From Atrina japonica (taxonomy: Eukaryota > Mollusca > Bivalvia > Pterioida > Pinnidae), in contig BROG01000820.1 in assembly GCA_030159075.1 (NCBI GenBank), positions 62,001 to 126,000 on the forward strand: DNA of 64,000 nt, read 5' to 3'. The position numbers were made by a program, and so were the translations under genes. This document shows positions 12,401-24,010 of this stretch, piece by piece. Positions within the stretch are counted from its first letter, which is position 1; each line of letters begins with the position of its first letter. The notes under the pieces are model-generated. The model had not been told where the DNA came from. It saw nothing but the letters and a program-made list of their open reading frames with translations, and did no database searches.

Positions 12401-15109
12401 TTTCAGGGTTTTTTCCTTCATTTTTCTTTGTTCATCCGCCTCTTCAAGACTGATTTTGATGACGTCCATAAACATCTTTGGCTTCAAGTTAAACCCCTGC
12501 CACTGTTTTCCATTGATGCTGTTGAAAAGGACGTCTAATGCCCGAGGTAATATCCCAGCATCCTTTGGTTCACCTGACATTGAAATAGAACAAGATGTGT
12601 TTGAGAGAGAGACTATGCCCCCTCAGATCCAAGTTTTTCATGAACATTTCTAAATTCTCATAACTCAGGGCAAATACTACATTGAAATGTTGACCACACA
12701 TATCTCATGATATTTAAGCACCATATTAAATAATAAAAACAATTGAAGTTACTTATTGTGAAAGGACAGACCACAGGAGCCCCCCCCCCAGCCACTTTAG
12801 GTTCAGTTACAGGACTTATTCCCAGTGTAAAATATTGCAAATTTGACAGTATAATTCCCCAAATTTTCTCGCCCCAAATTCCTGATCTTCTTCTCTATGT
12901 ATGTATCTTGTAAGAGTATATGTTGGAAATAATTTTAAATAAATATCTTCAAAGGCAAAGTTTGATGGGGTGATCTGACCTAGTTTTAAACACCCCCTTT
13001 CTTTTTACCAATGTACATACAGCCTGATACAGGTATTCGTAATTTCACTTACCCAGCTGGACCCACTTTAAGAAAACGTAGAAAAACCCCTGGACCAAAA
13101 ATAACATGTCCACCAAAAGAGTGAAAATCTCATTTATGATACTTGAAATAATTAACCCTCTCCTCCTTTGTTTTCTGCATGGTATGTCCTTAACTTGTAA
13201 TCTGGACCAGTCCAATGTGATATCAGTAGGGATGAGAGAGATTTGATGAACTTTCTTACCTTGGATTGTGTAGGTTTTCCCTGAACTAGTTACACCGTAT
13301 GTAAACACAAGACAGTTCTGCCCATCTATGAAGTTTTTCACTAAGTCCAACATAGTCTCGTTAAAGAACAATTTCTGGCTTGTTTTCTCACTAAAAATCT
13401 TTGAAAATGTGAATTTGTTTGTTGTTTTCCCAAGTTCGTGAGCACAGTTTTTGTAAGTATGTGAATCCTTTGGGGCATGTGTCAGCACTGTATGGTCATC
13501 TTGAACCTCTAAACATTTCTGAAAGTGTCAAATACATGTATATCTAAATACAGCCTCTTTTGAGAGACCACCTGTCTTGATAAGACCACATAATAGTGGC
13601 CGAAAGGGTGGTCTCTCAAGACAGGTTCCATTGTACTTTCATCATTATAAACAAACAACAGTTATGTAATTGATCCTTTTACATCAATTGGCAGGCTAGT
13701 TTATGACAAAAACATAATAGAACTACAGTAATGAATGGAATCAGGATTGGACAAAATTTTCTATCAAAGTCCGAGACATTCTTTCTTTTGTTTTTAGGAA
13801 AACAGACCATATTATTTTGGTTTTTGACAGAACCCAGATGTGCGACTTTATCTTGCTCTGATCAGATAAAGGTGATCAAAGATTTCATGGTTCAAAGCGT
13901 GATGCTCTAACTACTCAGCCATGGAGGCCCCTCAAGTGCTAAAGATAGGACTAAGAATTTAAAAAAATTTCTTTAAGATTTGAATCTTTGCTCCTCATGG
14001 ACATAGCTAAGTGTCCTTATCTCTCTCACAAAAAACATGTGTCCAAATTACATTAGCTGGAACACTGATGCATGTGTGCGTGCGTTTATAATTAAAACTT
14101 TTTGTTCCATATATATGAAACTGAAATACAGTCAAACCTTGTTATCTCAAAGTCGCTGGGACCAAGCAAAAAATTTGAGATAAACGGGTCCTCGAATTAA
14201 AAGGTCTGTCACTAAATACGATCCTTGCTAGAATATTTGTAGGCCTATATGTATATCAACAATCGTTTGTCTCTTATCGTCAGTATATGTGCAAGCTGAC
14301 AACCCATGCTCCTTTCTAGATCACGGAAGTGACACTATCATTATACATTTAAGAAAGGAAAGTCTAAAAATGAATTATAGAAAGAAACATTTAGCCATAA
14401 AAATTTAAGAACGGAGAGCAAAGTAACAATTTTTTTTCAAGATTTTTATTCAATGTATAAACTAAAAAATGATACAGAAAGCATATAATATATTTGTTCT
14501 GCACTAGTCAAATAATCACAATGATTTAATGATGATGTACAAAAAATTAACTTCGATATAACTGGTCACTTTTACATCAATTTAGCATCAGAACCATTAT
14601 TTATCATCAACATTAGCGGTTTTTCGACTTTTCAGACCTCGAGTTACTTATCAGTTCTTTTTCTTTAGTAAGATACCAAAGGAAAATTGCCAGGACTGAC
14701 CCTTAATCTCGAGATAACCGGGTAAATCGAGATTACCAATCTCGACATAACAAGTTTTGACTGTACATGTATATAAATTTTTCTGCAGTTAACAATTGAA
14801 TGCAAATTTTCAGTTTCAAATTAACAGTAATTTTTTTTTTATGAAATGTTGCAACAATGTATTAAAATTTTGATATTAAATCAGAAAAAAAATAACAACC
14901 TTGTCTTCCCTTTCCTCTAGTTCTTTCTCAGAAAATGGTCGTACACGCAAGAAGACTTTCATGTGTTCCTCTCCCACTTCCAAATTTGTACCAGTTTTCC
15001 CAAAGTCTTCAAATAAATTTTTTCGGAGACTTTTTAGAGGTATTTCGTCATCCACTGCCTCCTCTTCTACTTCCATAGCGCAAGACTCCATTCTTGCTCG
15101 TCCCGTCAT
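1..15109 (-). CDS. KIF20A: Kinesin-6 family motor protein, KIF20A/MKLP2-like (3' end outside window)
   Basis: Plus-end-directed microtubule motor of the kinesin-6 class; family members act at the central spindle in cytokinesis. I chained 17 exons on the minus strand: 15109-14900, 13518-13260, 12573-12386, 11174-11057, 10162-9932, 8963-8852, 8167-8096, 7652-7506, 6394-6229, 5053-4942, 4232-4126, 3364-3225, 2908-2731, 2230-2159, 1792-1685, 1100-975 and 423-1. All have GT donors and AG acceptors with matching phases, giving at least 923 codons without a stop (human KIF20A is about 890). Motor domain is about residues 50-501, with P-loop GVTSSGKT (145-152), switch I NHQSSRSH (367-374), switch II DLAGSE (402-407) and PFRDSKLTR (453-461). 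Residues 575-820 are charged and heptad-like (coiled coil); the tail is basic. KIF20B is the main alternative, but length and the compact stalk favour KIF20A. The ATG at 15109 is the first in frame; M7 or M12 could also serve. Confidence 0.9.
628..863. mobile_element. MITE with CAGGGATTTTCC terminal inverted repeats (intronic)
   Basis: Starts CAGGGATTTTCC and ends GGAAAATCCCTG, with AT-rich internal sequence that includes TGGGAA-rich stretches. Related copies in the same gene are at 2934-3150 (right end decayed), 10229-10472, 11490-11719 and 11927-12157. CAGGG termini suggest a hAT-type non-autonomous element, but no clean 8-bp target duplication survives. Confidence 0.65.
1218..1440 (+). mobile_element. 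tRNA-derived SINE, family B
   Basis: tRNA-like head with A-box-like TCACTGGTTAGAAC and B-box-like GGTTTGAACCC. The family body follows (GGAACCTAAGCTGATCTTAG, AAGTTTGCCAGTTTACTTG, CTCCTCCACCATTAAAAACTGG) and the 3' end is decayed. In the intron between kinesin exons 15 and 16. Same family as 25558-25725, 46330-46535 and 62090-62362. Confidence 0.7.
2525..2665 (+). mobile_element. Left half of a TTAA-type MITE in a kinesin intron
   Basis: TTAA followed by AGGGTATTAGCTGTGG and the phrase ACACAGGCATAAAAATTC...TTTTGTGAAAATTGCTTGAG. This matches the left half of the complete element at 37091-37446. The right half is absent. It ends about 65 bp from the donor of kinesin exon 13. Confidence 0.6.
2934..3150. 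mobile_element. MITE, CAGGGATTTTCC family, right end decayed
   Basis: Begins CAGGGATTTTTCACTC and contains the family's internal phrases GAATGGGGCCCCG, AAATTGGGAAATTATGAC and GGGAATGGGGAC. The right terminus is no longer recognisable. It lies in the intron between kinesin exons 12 and 13, 26 bp beyond the exon 13 acceptor. Confidence 0.5.
3998..4124. repeat. Tandem repeat (TTGACATTAAATGTATGTACTTA-type) abutting a splice donor
   Basis: Five copies of a 24-bp unit, two of them extended by an extra TTGACA. The last unit runs directly into the donor of kinesin exon 11, which ends at 4126. Confidence 0.85.
5146..5380. mobile_element. MITE family with CCTGGAAATTTTCGCC ends, decayed copy
   Basis: The right end CGAAAAATTTCCAGGTA and internal GGCGAAAATAAAATGAGC and GGGCGAATTTAAGATGGG match better copies at 60945-61165 and 62486-62712. 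Located between kinesin exons 9 and 10. Confidence 0.5.
6533..6865 (-). mobile_element. tRNA-derived SINE, family A relative
   Basis: On the minus strand: tRNA-like head (TGATTAAGCACTCGACTCG, B-box-like GGTCTGATTCC), core GGCACATTAAAGAACCCTC, and tail GAAAAATTCTTGACGGGATA. Core and tail parallel those of the SINEs at 30209 and 33426. In the intron between kinesin exons 8 and 9. Confidence 0.6.
7506..7652 (-). CDS. KIF20A: Kinesin gene exon 8: switch II
   Basis: Residues 397-446, containing [12 protein letters not shown] (switch II) and [19 protein letters not shown], the most conserved kinesin stretch; NINTSL and LGRCI are near-diagnostic. Exon 9 (6394-6229) continues with [17 protein letters not shown] and [18 protein letters not shown] and ends the motor at FSAIAKQ. 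Phase is 2 on both sides of exon 8, matching exons 7 and 9. Confidence 0.93.
8333..8645. mobile_element. MITE with TACCGTATTCGACCC / TACCATATTAGACCC ends
   Basis: Terminal inverted repeats of about 25 bp: TACCGTATTCGACCCATTAA on the left, reverse complement of TTATTGGGTCTAATATGGTA on the right. Size 313 bp, no ORF of note. In the intron between kinesin exons 6 and 7. Confidence 0.6.
10229..10472. mobile_element. MITE, CAGGGATTTTCC family
   Basis: Ends are CAGAGATTTTCC and GGAAAATCTCTG. The internal sequence is in the opposite orientation to the copy at 628-863 (CCCAATTTC and AAAATTCC tracts). It sits 67 bp upstream of the acceptor of kinesin exon 5. Confidence 0.6.
11057..12573 (-). CDS. KIF20A: Kinesin gene exons 3-4: kinesin-6 loop insertion
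   Basis: Exon 3 (12573-12386) begins with [20 protein letters not shown], matching the GILPRSL...IFNSL region of KIF20A. Exon 4 (11174-11057) is a low-complexity Asp/Ser/Thr-rich piece ([18 protein letters not shown]). Together they form the long insertion in the motor head that distinguishes kinesin-6 from other kinesins. The insert is poorly conserved by nature, so exon 4 is supported mainly by splice signals and by phase agreement with exons 3 and 5. Confidence 0.82.
11490..11719. mobile_element. MITE, CAGGGATTTTCC family
   Basis: The left end is mutated to AAGGGATTTTCC; the right end is GGAAGATCCCTG. Internal sequence aligns in order with the copy at 628-863 (ACTGGGAAAAATATACAAC, GCATTGGGAGGGGTCCTG). 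Located in the intron between kinesin exons 3 and 4. Confidence 0.6.
11927..12157. mobile_element. MITE, CAGGGATTTTCC family
   Basis: Begins CAGGGAATTTCTACC and ends GTAAAATCCCTG. Internal order and orientation match the copy at 10229-10472. A degraded relative without clear ends lies around 9400-9640 (runs of CCCAATTT). Confidence 0.58.
13260..13518 (-). CDS. KIF20A: Kinesin gene exon 2: ATP-binding P-loop
   Basis: Residues 71-157. It carries [16 protein letters not shown]; the serine-rich GVTSSGKT is the kinesin-6 form of the Walker A loop (human KIF20A has an asparagine at one position). The upstream intron of 1.38 kb contains a Tigger-like MITE (14129-14763) and a small palindromic repeat at 13547-13640. 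The acceptor TTTCAG and the donor CAAG|GTAAGA are both strong. Confidence 0.9.
13547..13640. mobile_element. Short palindromic MITE-like repeat
   Basis: Arms GAGAGACCACCTGTCTTGAT and GGTGGTCTCTCAAGACAGG are inverted copies about 40 bp apart, in kinesin intron 1. No ORF. Confidence 0.5.
14129..14763. mobile_element. Tigger/pogo-like MITE with TA target duplication
   Basis: Left end CAGTCAAACCTTGTTATCTC and right end (reverse complement) CAGTCAAAACTTGTTATGTC, flanked by TA on both sides. Internal AATCTCGAGATAACCGGGTA and CTCGAGTTACTTATC resemble the degenerate subterminal repeats of pogo/Tigger elements. No transposase ORF. Lies in kinesin intron 1. Confidence 0.75.
14900..15109 (-). CDS. KIF20A: Kinesin gene exon 1: start codon and beta-1 strand of the motor
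   Basis: Encodes residues 1-70. The acidic leader contains [11 protein letters not shown] and is followed by [11 protein letters not shown], the first strand of the kinesin fold with the conserved RVRPF. The donor is CAAG|GTTGTT and the exon ends in phase 0. A good acceptor (TTGTTTCAG, ending near 15143) lies just upstream of the ATG, so the 5' UTR may be split by another intron. Confidence 0.85.
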
Positions 15110-15260
15110 TTCTGCTGAGTTTAGTCACACCCACACCAATACTGAAACAACGAAGATAAACATTAATCACGTTTCACTTTGATGACTGCCTTAAAAACAT
15201 TTACGCAGACTTGAAGGATGCCATGTCAAGGAAACTATTGGAAAGTGAATGTAAATGCTT
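15110..15260 (-). promoter_or_regulatory. Probable 5' UTR and proximal promoter of the kinesin gene
   Basis: Immediately upstream of the ATG on the minus strand. A CCAAT box (CCAATAG; plus-strand CTATTGG near 15234-15240) lies about 130 bp upstream. CCAAT boxes are usual in promoters of G2/M genes. No TATA box and no clear CHR element was found, so this is weak evidence. Confidence 0.3.
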
Positions 15261-15899
15261 TTATAAAAGTACAACTTTTGAGCTATCAGTTTTAGAGAAA
15301 CAAAATATGGTACTGAACTATTGATACATGTATTATATTGCTTTGTCTGTTACTTTGACATGACCAATAATTTTTAAACAGTTAAATCTACAGTAGAGAC
15401 CACCAGTCTTCTGTAACAGTCATGGATATAGGCAGATTTACCGTCCAGTATACAGTGCTTTAAAAAAATTTTGTCTACTCACCCACGGGTGAGAGACAGG
15501 TAAAAATCGACTCACCAAATCATGAAATCCACTCACCCAAATAAGAAAAAAAATATATTATTAAACTTGTTTAATTCTTGAATGATATGTAACACTACAG
15601 ATTATTAATTTATTTGTCACATAGTTCAACTTCATGTGATTTCCTTGGAAGATACAGGAGGGGTGTGTGTGTGTGATTTTATGGCCTTTGACATGCTTTG
15701 TGCCTGCTCCACACTAACCAATCGATCTCGCTCATATTATTCCAAATCATCGACAAAATGATATTCAGAAAAAAGTCACAATTTATGATCATCACCAAAT
15801 TGTATTACATAGGAAAAAAGTCAGTTTTCAGTTTTAAGAGACAATAGATTTGCACTTTAATCTGTCAATCTCAAATAAATACATGTACCTTACAAGTGG

Positions 15900-16972
15900 C
15901 AGCGCTCTACAATGCGACCAAATCACTCGCAAATGCGACCAGTTTTTAGATTTTGGCGAGTGTTTATCCTCATTCAGTCGCCACATTGCGACCAGTTTTT
16001 TCCCCCCCGAACCGGAAATCAAAAGTTTGTCCGTTGTCACTGTGAAATTACATTATCGAAAAACTGGTCTGTTATGTGCTTTACAGCAACCAATTTGGTT
16101 ATTCAGTTTCGATAAACTAGAGCATCTAACGCACGTGGATTACTGTATAAAACCACGTTATTTTCCTAACACACACGATGACATTTTTTTTTCTCGGTCG
16201 ATTTCGACAGAAGCATCATTAGACACTACTAAGTTTAAACGATCTTGGTTAAAGGAATACTGGAACAGAGTTATGGCTAGTATTCGACGAGGCCGAACTT
16301 TCTGCCCCGATTTCGATTTTAATTTCACCGATTTTTAAGTGGTAAAATCGGGGCAGAAAGTTCGGCCTAGTGTTCGACTCCACACTAATTCCTTTGGGGA
16401 TTATCGTGGCCGATTTATCGTGGGGGAAACACATAGCCGTGAAGAATCCCTAAAGGGCTGTGTCGGAACCAAATTGTATTGTAAATTAAAGTCGAGAGTC
16501 AAAACCGATTGTTCGACTATAAATTAAAAAATGTATAGGTGTTTGTCTGACGATCAGGTCACGGGTGTTGGACTCTAATTTTAACGGACAAAAATTCACA
16601 ATTCTTGTGGGCAGTCTCCTTTTCGTAAATTCTGTCGAAAAGAAACTGGAGCTAAAAATTTAAAAACAAAGTTTAAGGTTGCCTCAATATTAGAGCAACA
16701 ATATGAAAAATATAGTCATATAAACTGGATTGATTAAAAAAATGGACAAAAAGGTCAACATGCAGTTAATAACCTTGTTTTATATGGATTTTTAAAATGT
16801 TACATAAACTTAGAAAATAATATTTTATTTCATTTCTTTAATCAGTGATTTTTTTAAAGAACACACACACACAATATATAATATTGGCGAGTAAAAGTTC
16901 CTGGCTGGCTAGTAAATTTTCTGGTTCGCTGGCCAAATGAAGAGTGAATTTTTTTAGTGTTGTAGAGCCCTG
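15900..16972 (+). mobile_element. Non-autonomous DNA transposon, copy 1 (5-bp target duplication)
   Basis: Ends CAGCGCTCTACAA and TTGTAGAGCCCTG are imperfect inverted repeats, flanked on both sides by AGTGG (15895-15899 and 16973-16977). The interior is nearly the reverse complement of copy 2 (17303-18423). It contains a hairpin at about 16285-16375 with arms around GCCGAACTTTCTGCCCCGAT, and a CA-repeat near the right end. Frames across it stay open in places (LQCDQITRKCDQF), but there is no recognisable transposase. The termini resemble hAT elements; a 5-bp duplication is unusual for them. Confidence 0.8.
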
Positions 16973-17302
16973 AGTGGGTAGTCTACCATAGGCCAAATTT
17001 CGGTCCCGATTTCATGTTATTTTTTTTTTTATAGTGTTATTTTGGTAGAATCTAGTACCAAAAAAGGTACCCTTAAAACATGGCAGAAATTCAGCCTCAC
17101 CAGTGGGTATAAGCCAATCAAGGCATGCCCTCAATATACAATCAATAATGACGGCTTGTATCAATTATGTAACTGACAATGTCATATAATCTGAGTTCAA
17201 AATGCTGACATGATTCTGTGTCAAAACATGTGACAAATAAATAAACATCTGAAAAAAGACCAAAGTCAAGAATGTAATACAACATGATTATAATGGATGT
17301 TT
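16973..17302. other. Spacer between the two inverted transposon copies
   Basis: About 330 bp of AT-rich unique-looking sequence without open frames of note. Nothing recognised. Confidence 0.5.
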
Positions 17303-18423
17303 CAGGGCTCTACAACACTAAAAAATTCACTCTTCATTTGGCCAGTGAACCAGAAATTTTACTAGCCAGCCAGGAACTTTTACTTGCCAATATATATAAT
17401 ATATATATATATGCGGGGAAAAAACCAGAAAACACTCATATTTCCGGCCATTTGGCCTTTATCAAGTGAAAGACGACAATATATAATATATATGTGTGTG
17501 TGTGTGTTCTTAAAAAAATACATATGGAAATCAGAAATGAAATAAAATATTAATTTTTCAAAGTTGATGTAACATTTTATTGTTTCTATCCATTTAAAAC
17601 GTTATTAACTGCATGTTGACCTTTTGTGCATTTTTTTTATCAATCCAGAAGTGTTTATATGCATATATTTTTCAAATTTGTTACTAAATTGAGGCAACCG
17701 TAAACTTTGTTTTTAAAAAGCGCCAGTTTCTCCGACAGAATTTCCAAACAGAGACTGCTCACAAGAATTGTAAATTTTGTCTGTAAGTTCAAATGTAGAG
17801 TCAAACACCCGTGACCTGATCGTCAGACAAACACCTATAAAGTTCTTTAATTTATAGGTGTTTGTCCAACAATCGGGTGTTTGACTCTCGATTTTAATTT
17901 ACAGATAAAATTTCCAGTTCCGACAGCCTTTGGGGATTAGCGCCGTTTAATTGTGTTTGCCCCACGATAAAATCCCCACAGGAACTGTGGTGCCTGCTGC
18001 CCTCCTCGTCGAACACTAGGCCGAACTGCCCTGATTTTACCACTTAAAAACGCTTAAATTTCGAATTCGGGACAGAAAGTTTAGTCACTAGCCATAACTG
18101 TTCCAGGCAAGATCGTTTAAACTTAATAGTGTCTTATCATGCTTCTGTTGAAATTGAAAATGTCAAGTTGAAAACATGAGAGCTAAACGTGTTTTTTACA
18201 GTAATCCAGTGAGTTAGATGCTCAATTTATCGAAAACTAAATAACCAAATTGGTTGTTGTAAAGCGCATAAACAGACCATGACGATAATTTTCACAGTAA
18301 AACAGACAAACTTTTGATTTCGGCTCGGGGGAAAAAAATGGTCGCAGGAATGAGGATAAACACTCGCAAAAATCTAAAAAATTATCGCATTTGCGAGTGA
18401 TTTGGTCGCATTGTAGAGCTCTG
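17303..18423 (-). mobile_element. Non-autonomous DNA transposon, copy 2, inverted relative to copy 1
   Basis: Ends CAGGGCTCTACAAC and TTGTAGAGCTCTG, with perfect flanking TGTTT (17298-17302 and 18424-18428). Internally homologous to copy 1 in reverse orientation, including the LQCDQITRKCDNF frame. It carries an internal extra block at about 17395-17490 (a microsatellite-linked repeat) and a ~60-bp-arm hairpin at 17790-17920 around CAGACAAACACCTATAAA. Confidence 0.8.
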
Positions 18424-18428
18424 TGTTT

Positions 18429-19263
18429 TAAAACCACAGCTGGATTAAACGTTACAGTAACTGGACCCGCAAACATGTACTGCAGTATCTGCCTTTGGCA
18501 AAACAAGTTGCGCTTTCAAGCTTCGGGCGATGTGAGTCGATCTTATCAGTCTTTGGTCAAATCTAAAATTTAGCCAGTAATGATTTAATTCGCCTCAGTT
18601 GAAAGAACATTTTCAGCAACTTTCCAGAATGGGCAAGTTGCAAGTGAGACTCTACTCTCTTGATCACAAAGTCAACTCAACCCGGGTGACAGGAGAGCAT
18701 AAATCAAGAGCACTGGTATAATAGTGGAAATACACTGAAATGTACATGAATGATGAAATAACAAATGTACATAAAACACCAAAATGTATTGTAACAGTGT
18801 CAAAATGAAGGGTAAGGCTGCTGAAATACAAGTTATTTTGAGACAATTAACACATAATTCCACTAAATAAAAATGTGTCTATAGTCTCAAATTTACATAC
18901 ATTTTTTAGTAGTTTTACTCTCCATTTCGACATTTTTGTGGTCCATTCCAGTATTTACTATGACCGGCATACACCCCGATAAAAAAAAATAGATAGTTCC
19001 AATGAAAATCAACAATAACAAATGTAACAAAGGATGCTGCTGTTACTGGTAGTGGTAATCGAGGTCAGAAATTCTATAAAGGGTTCAACTATATTCTCCT
19101 TATTTGAATGCAGAATTGATTAAGACTATGACTTTCTTTAAATGAAATAACAATTTCAATGATGATATAGCTTCTTTGATGTTAACTTAAAAAAAACACA
19201 CACTTTCCAGGACACACAGTAGGTTCCAGTCGGTCGAAAATTCGATGACCAAAAGTAAGAGAC
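18429..19263. other. Intergenic stretch, nothing recognised
   Basis: AT-rich with short open frames only. No splice-flanked coding segment or repeat end could be identified. Confidence 0.4.
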
Positions 19264-19268
19264 TACAT

Positions 19269-20843
19269 CAGGGCTCAACACTAAGGCACGTCCGACCGAC
19301 CCTGACTAGTAAAAGATTGGTCCGGTCTAGTTAATTTGTGTCAAAGTAGCCCGAAAAAATATCACTTCAAATAGATTGAAGATCTATTATTAAAAAAAAA
19401 TGAAAACCATTTTCTTCTTTTTGTAATTTATTTACCGATAGTGGGACATTTATTTACATTACCGGTGATTGTGATAATAGATATGTCGATGATATTACGT
19501 GCCGTATAGACTTACTTTCATTTGTCAATTTTGTCGCCATATATTGTAATACGCCCTGGTGAGAGATTGGTATATAAAATAACCAGAAAAAATGGTAATT
19601 CGATGACGTCTGGAATGACACATCAAATGTTTTCGTCATTTTTTAGATTATTTATATAAACTAAGAAAGAATAATCTATTTCAGGGAAACAGTGTTCAAG
19701 GTATTCTCCTGTTATTACGTCGGGAATATGCACTAGTACTGATATGGCTTAAATTACTAGATCGGTAAATACGCGGACAATACCGACAAAAAATATCTTT
19801 TAATTTAATGAATCATTAACATTTAAAAGTAAATTATTCCACAAAAAAAATGAGCTTCAATCCAGTTACATGTCCCGTCATTCCGGTAATTGGCGTCTTT
19901 TCGGTAATTCTATGGACCCCGTAAAAATTCAGATTGAAAGTGAAACCGAAAGCTTCGGTCATAAAAATCATAAAACTAGCCAACTAGGCATATTTTAATT
20001 TAGCTGGGCATATAGAATGGTACGTTTCTTTTTTGATAGTTTTGTTTGAATTTAGACGATATCTCTAATAAAGCAGAACAACTTACGATAACTATCGTTC
20101 TGATTACACTGAGTGACTGACGACGGCTTCGAAAATGTAACTAGAGATGAGGGTGATCAAGGAAAGCAAAGGGCAGAACAGAAATCAGAATTTATTTTAC
20201 AATAATAGGCCTAAAAGAAAAATTTCAAACTTACATACATACTTGTTTCTTGACTTCTATAAATATGTCAAAGCATTCAATCTAACTGTCTATTCAATTT
20301 TGTTCTTGATAAAATTATAAAATCTGGAACAATCAGCATGAATACAGTGTACAAATTGTAATTTAGCTCAGAAATGACATGTAAACTGTAAAAAATATAC
20401 TTGTATTCCTCCACTTATTAGAGTTTAGGCTTGAGTTCTCTAGAGATTATATGGAATTATTTCAATCATGAAATAATTCATTAATTTCTTTCTGTTCTTA
20501 TTTGTTTTTCTATATTGTTTAAAAAATCATGTTTAAAGCAGTAAATAGCATTTAATGGTGCAGCAATAGCTAAAAACTTAGACATATTTATGCACAAGCT
20601 TTTGCCCGTTCGTCGGGCAATTTATGAAATTAATATGTGAGCTACCACTTATTAAAAATTAAAAATATAGTGTTTTCATTAAAATCTTTCGATGTAGCGT
20701 ACCCTAATCTAGTAGTCTGGAAGAGAGATATCTATAGATATGATGTAACCGTCAGGTCTAGTGATGTTGAGGTCAGGTCTAGTAAAATTTTCTGGTACTG
20801 GTCCGACTGGTCTAGTTCTTTTTAAAGTTAATGTTGAGCCCTG
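19269..20843. mobile_element. Third DNA transposon with CAGGGCTC ends and 5-bp duplication
   Basis: Left end CAGGGCTCAACACTAA and right end TTAATGTTGAGCCCTG are inverted repeats with one mismatch. Subterminal GGTCCGGTCTAGTTAA pairs with CTGGTCCGACTGGTCTAG on the other side. Flanked by TACAT at 19264-19268 and 20844-20848. Size 1,575 bp with no transposase ORF, so non-autonomous. Same terminal octamer and duplication length as the pair at 15900 and 17303. Confidence 0.78.
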
Positions 20844-21696
20844 TACATGGTTCAAAGTTTGATGCTCTATAACCAATCTTTTAATGAAAATAGCCTGACT
20901 AAATTAAAAAAAAACTTCCTCCAATTTTGATTTCACTCAATCACTGAGCATTCTCGATTCTTACATGTTCATGGACTTAATTTAGCTTTTGCCAACCTCA
21001 AAAGTATTTCGATCTATCTAGAGTCTTCTTCACTAATGCTTTCATATCCAACAACAATAATTTTAGCCCCCCCCCCCACTTTATCTACATCTGATGATCT
21101 ACACTAATTTAATAGTTTTAAATTCTCTCTCAAAGTCCTTTGAAATAATCTGGATATATTACTCTCTCTAATGAGTTGTTTTAACAAATGACAAGATTCA
21201 AGTAATCAAAACTTTTGCGAAAACGAACCACTGTCGATGACGGACTACACGGGGTCCCAACAACGGAAGATTGTCATTATTTTTGTTAACATCGCTTACA
21301 AAATAAAGAAAACAAGTACTGTTGTCAAATTTACAACTTATTAAAATCTGCTTGGAATACAGAAATTACCTCTGAAGTATCAAGTTGTTCGATACTTTAT
21401 TCAATTTGATTCCATCACACCAACTGATCAACTTCTCGTCTCAAAATATCCCGCTTGTTCAAATCCGACCAATCAAATGGCGGGTTACATTCAATGTGGC
21501 GACGAAGAAGGGACGCAACTCTATCGAAGCACAACGGTATTTAAAATCATCAATGACACCATTTTCATGTCGTGTTGTTATTTTCAAATTTACTGGGTTG
21601 GTTTTATAAAAACAAAATTTACAACATGACAGACTGGCTTTTAGACCCCCAGTAAATTCAAAGTTTACAACATGACGTATGCCTAGTGTTAGCTGT

Positions 21697-22092
21697 ATCA
21701 GCGATATATAAAGCTAATATGGGGTATAAGCATTATATATCGCTGGCTGTATATATCGCTGCTGAGCAAATTTGAAAATTGCACTCGCATATTATTTTTT
21801 CAATTCGTTTTAAAAATATGTCACGTTTTAAAAAGATAATATAAAGCCAAGATATGTTTGGGCGTCTCGGGTTTTTTTTTAAAACGATTTATAAAAAAAA
21901 TGTTTGCATTATCAAATAGGGACGTATACTAGACAACGTAATTCAGTAGAAAATACAATTTGTAATTTTGCTAGTCCGATATAAAACGTTGAAAAACATT
22001 TTGAGAGTTCAATAAGTAAATTGTATGAAATTTAATTAATTACTAAAGTCAGCACCGATATATAAAGTCAGAGGCTTTATATATCGCTGCTA
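21697..22092. mobile_element. Element with a CGATATATAAAGC hairpin at each end
   Basis: The left end carries CAGCGATATATAAAGC...ATTATATATCGCTG. The right end carries CCGATATATAAAGTCAGAGGCTTTATATATCG. Each end is itself a palindrome and the two ends share the motif. No ORF. Confidence 0.5.
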
Positions 22093-22099
22093 ATTAGAA

Positions 22100-24010
<1,911 letters not shown>

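Noticed and set aside
13895..13935. tRNA-like segment (GTTCAAAGCGTGATGCTCTA)
   Set aside because: Too short and degraded. No SINE body or tail follows.
1..15109. KIF23/MKLP1 assignment
   Set aside because: The motor carries the GVTSSGKT loop and the NxxSSRSH/DLAGSE context of the KIF20 branch. The tail and stalk length also fit KIF20A better.
15850..16338. 162-codon frame as a host gene
   Set aside because: It lies inside a multi-copy non-autonomous transposon, crosses the element's left end and has no domain I recognise.
15900..18423. One giant foldback element
   Set aside because: Each arm has its own inverted ends and its own 5-bp flanking duplication, so two separate insertions explain it better.
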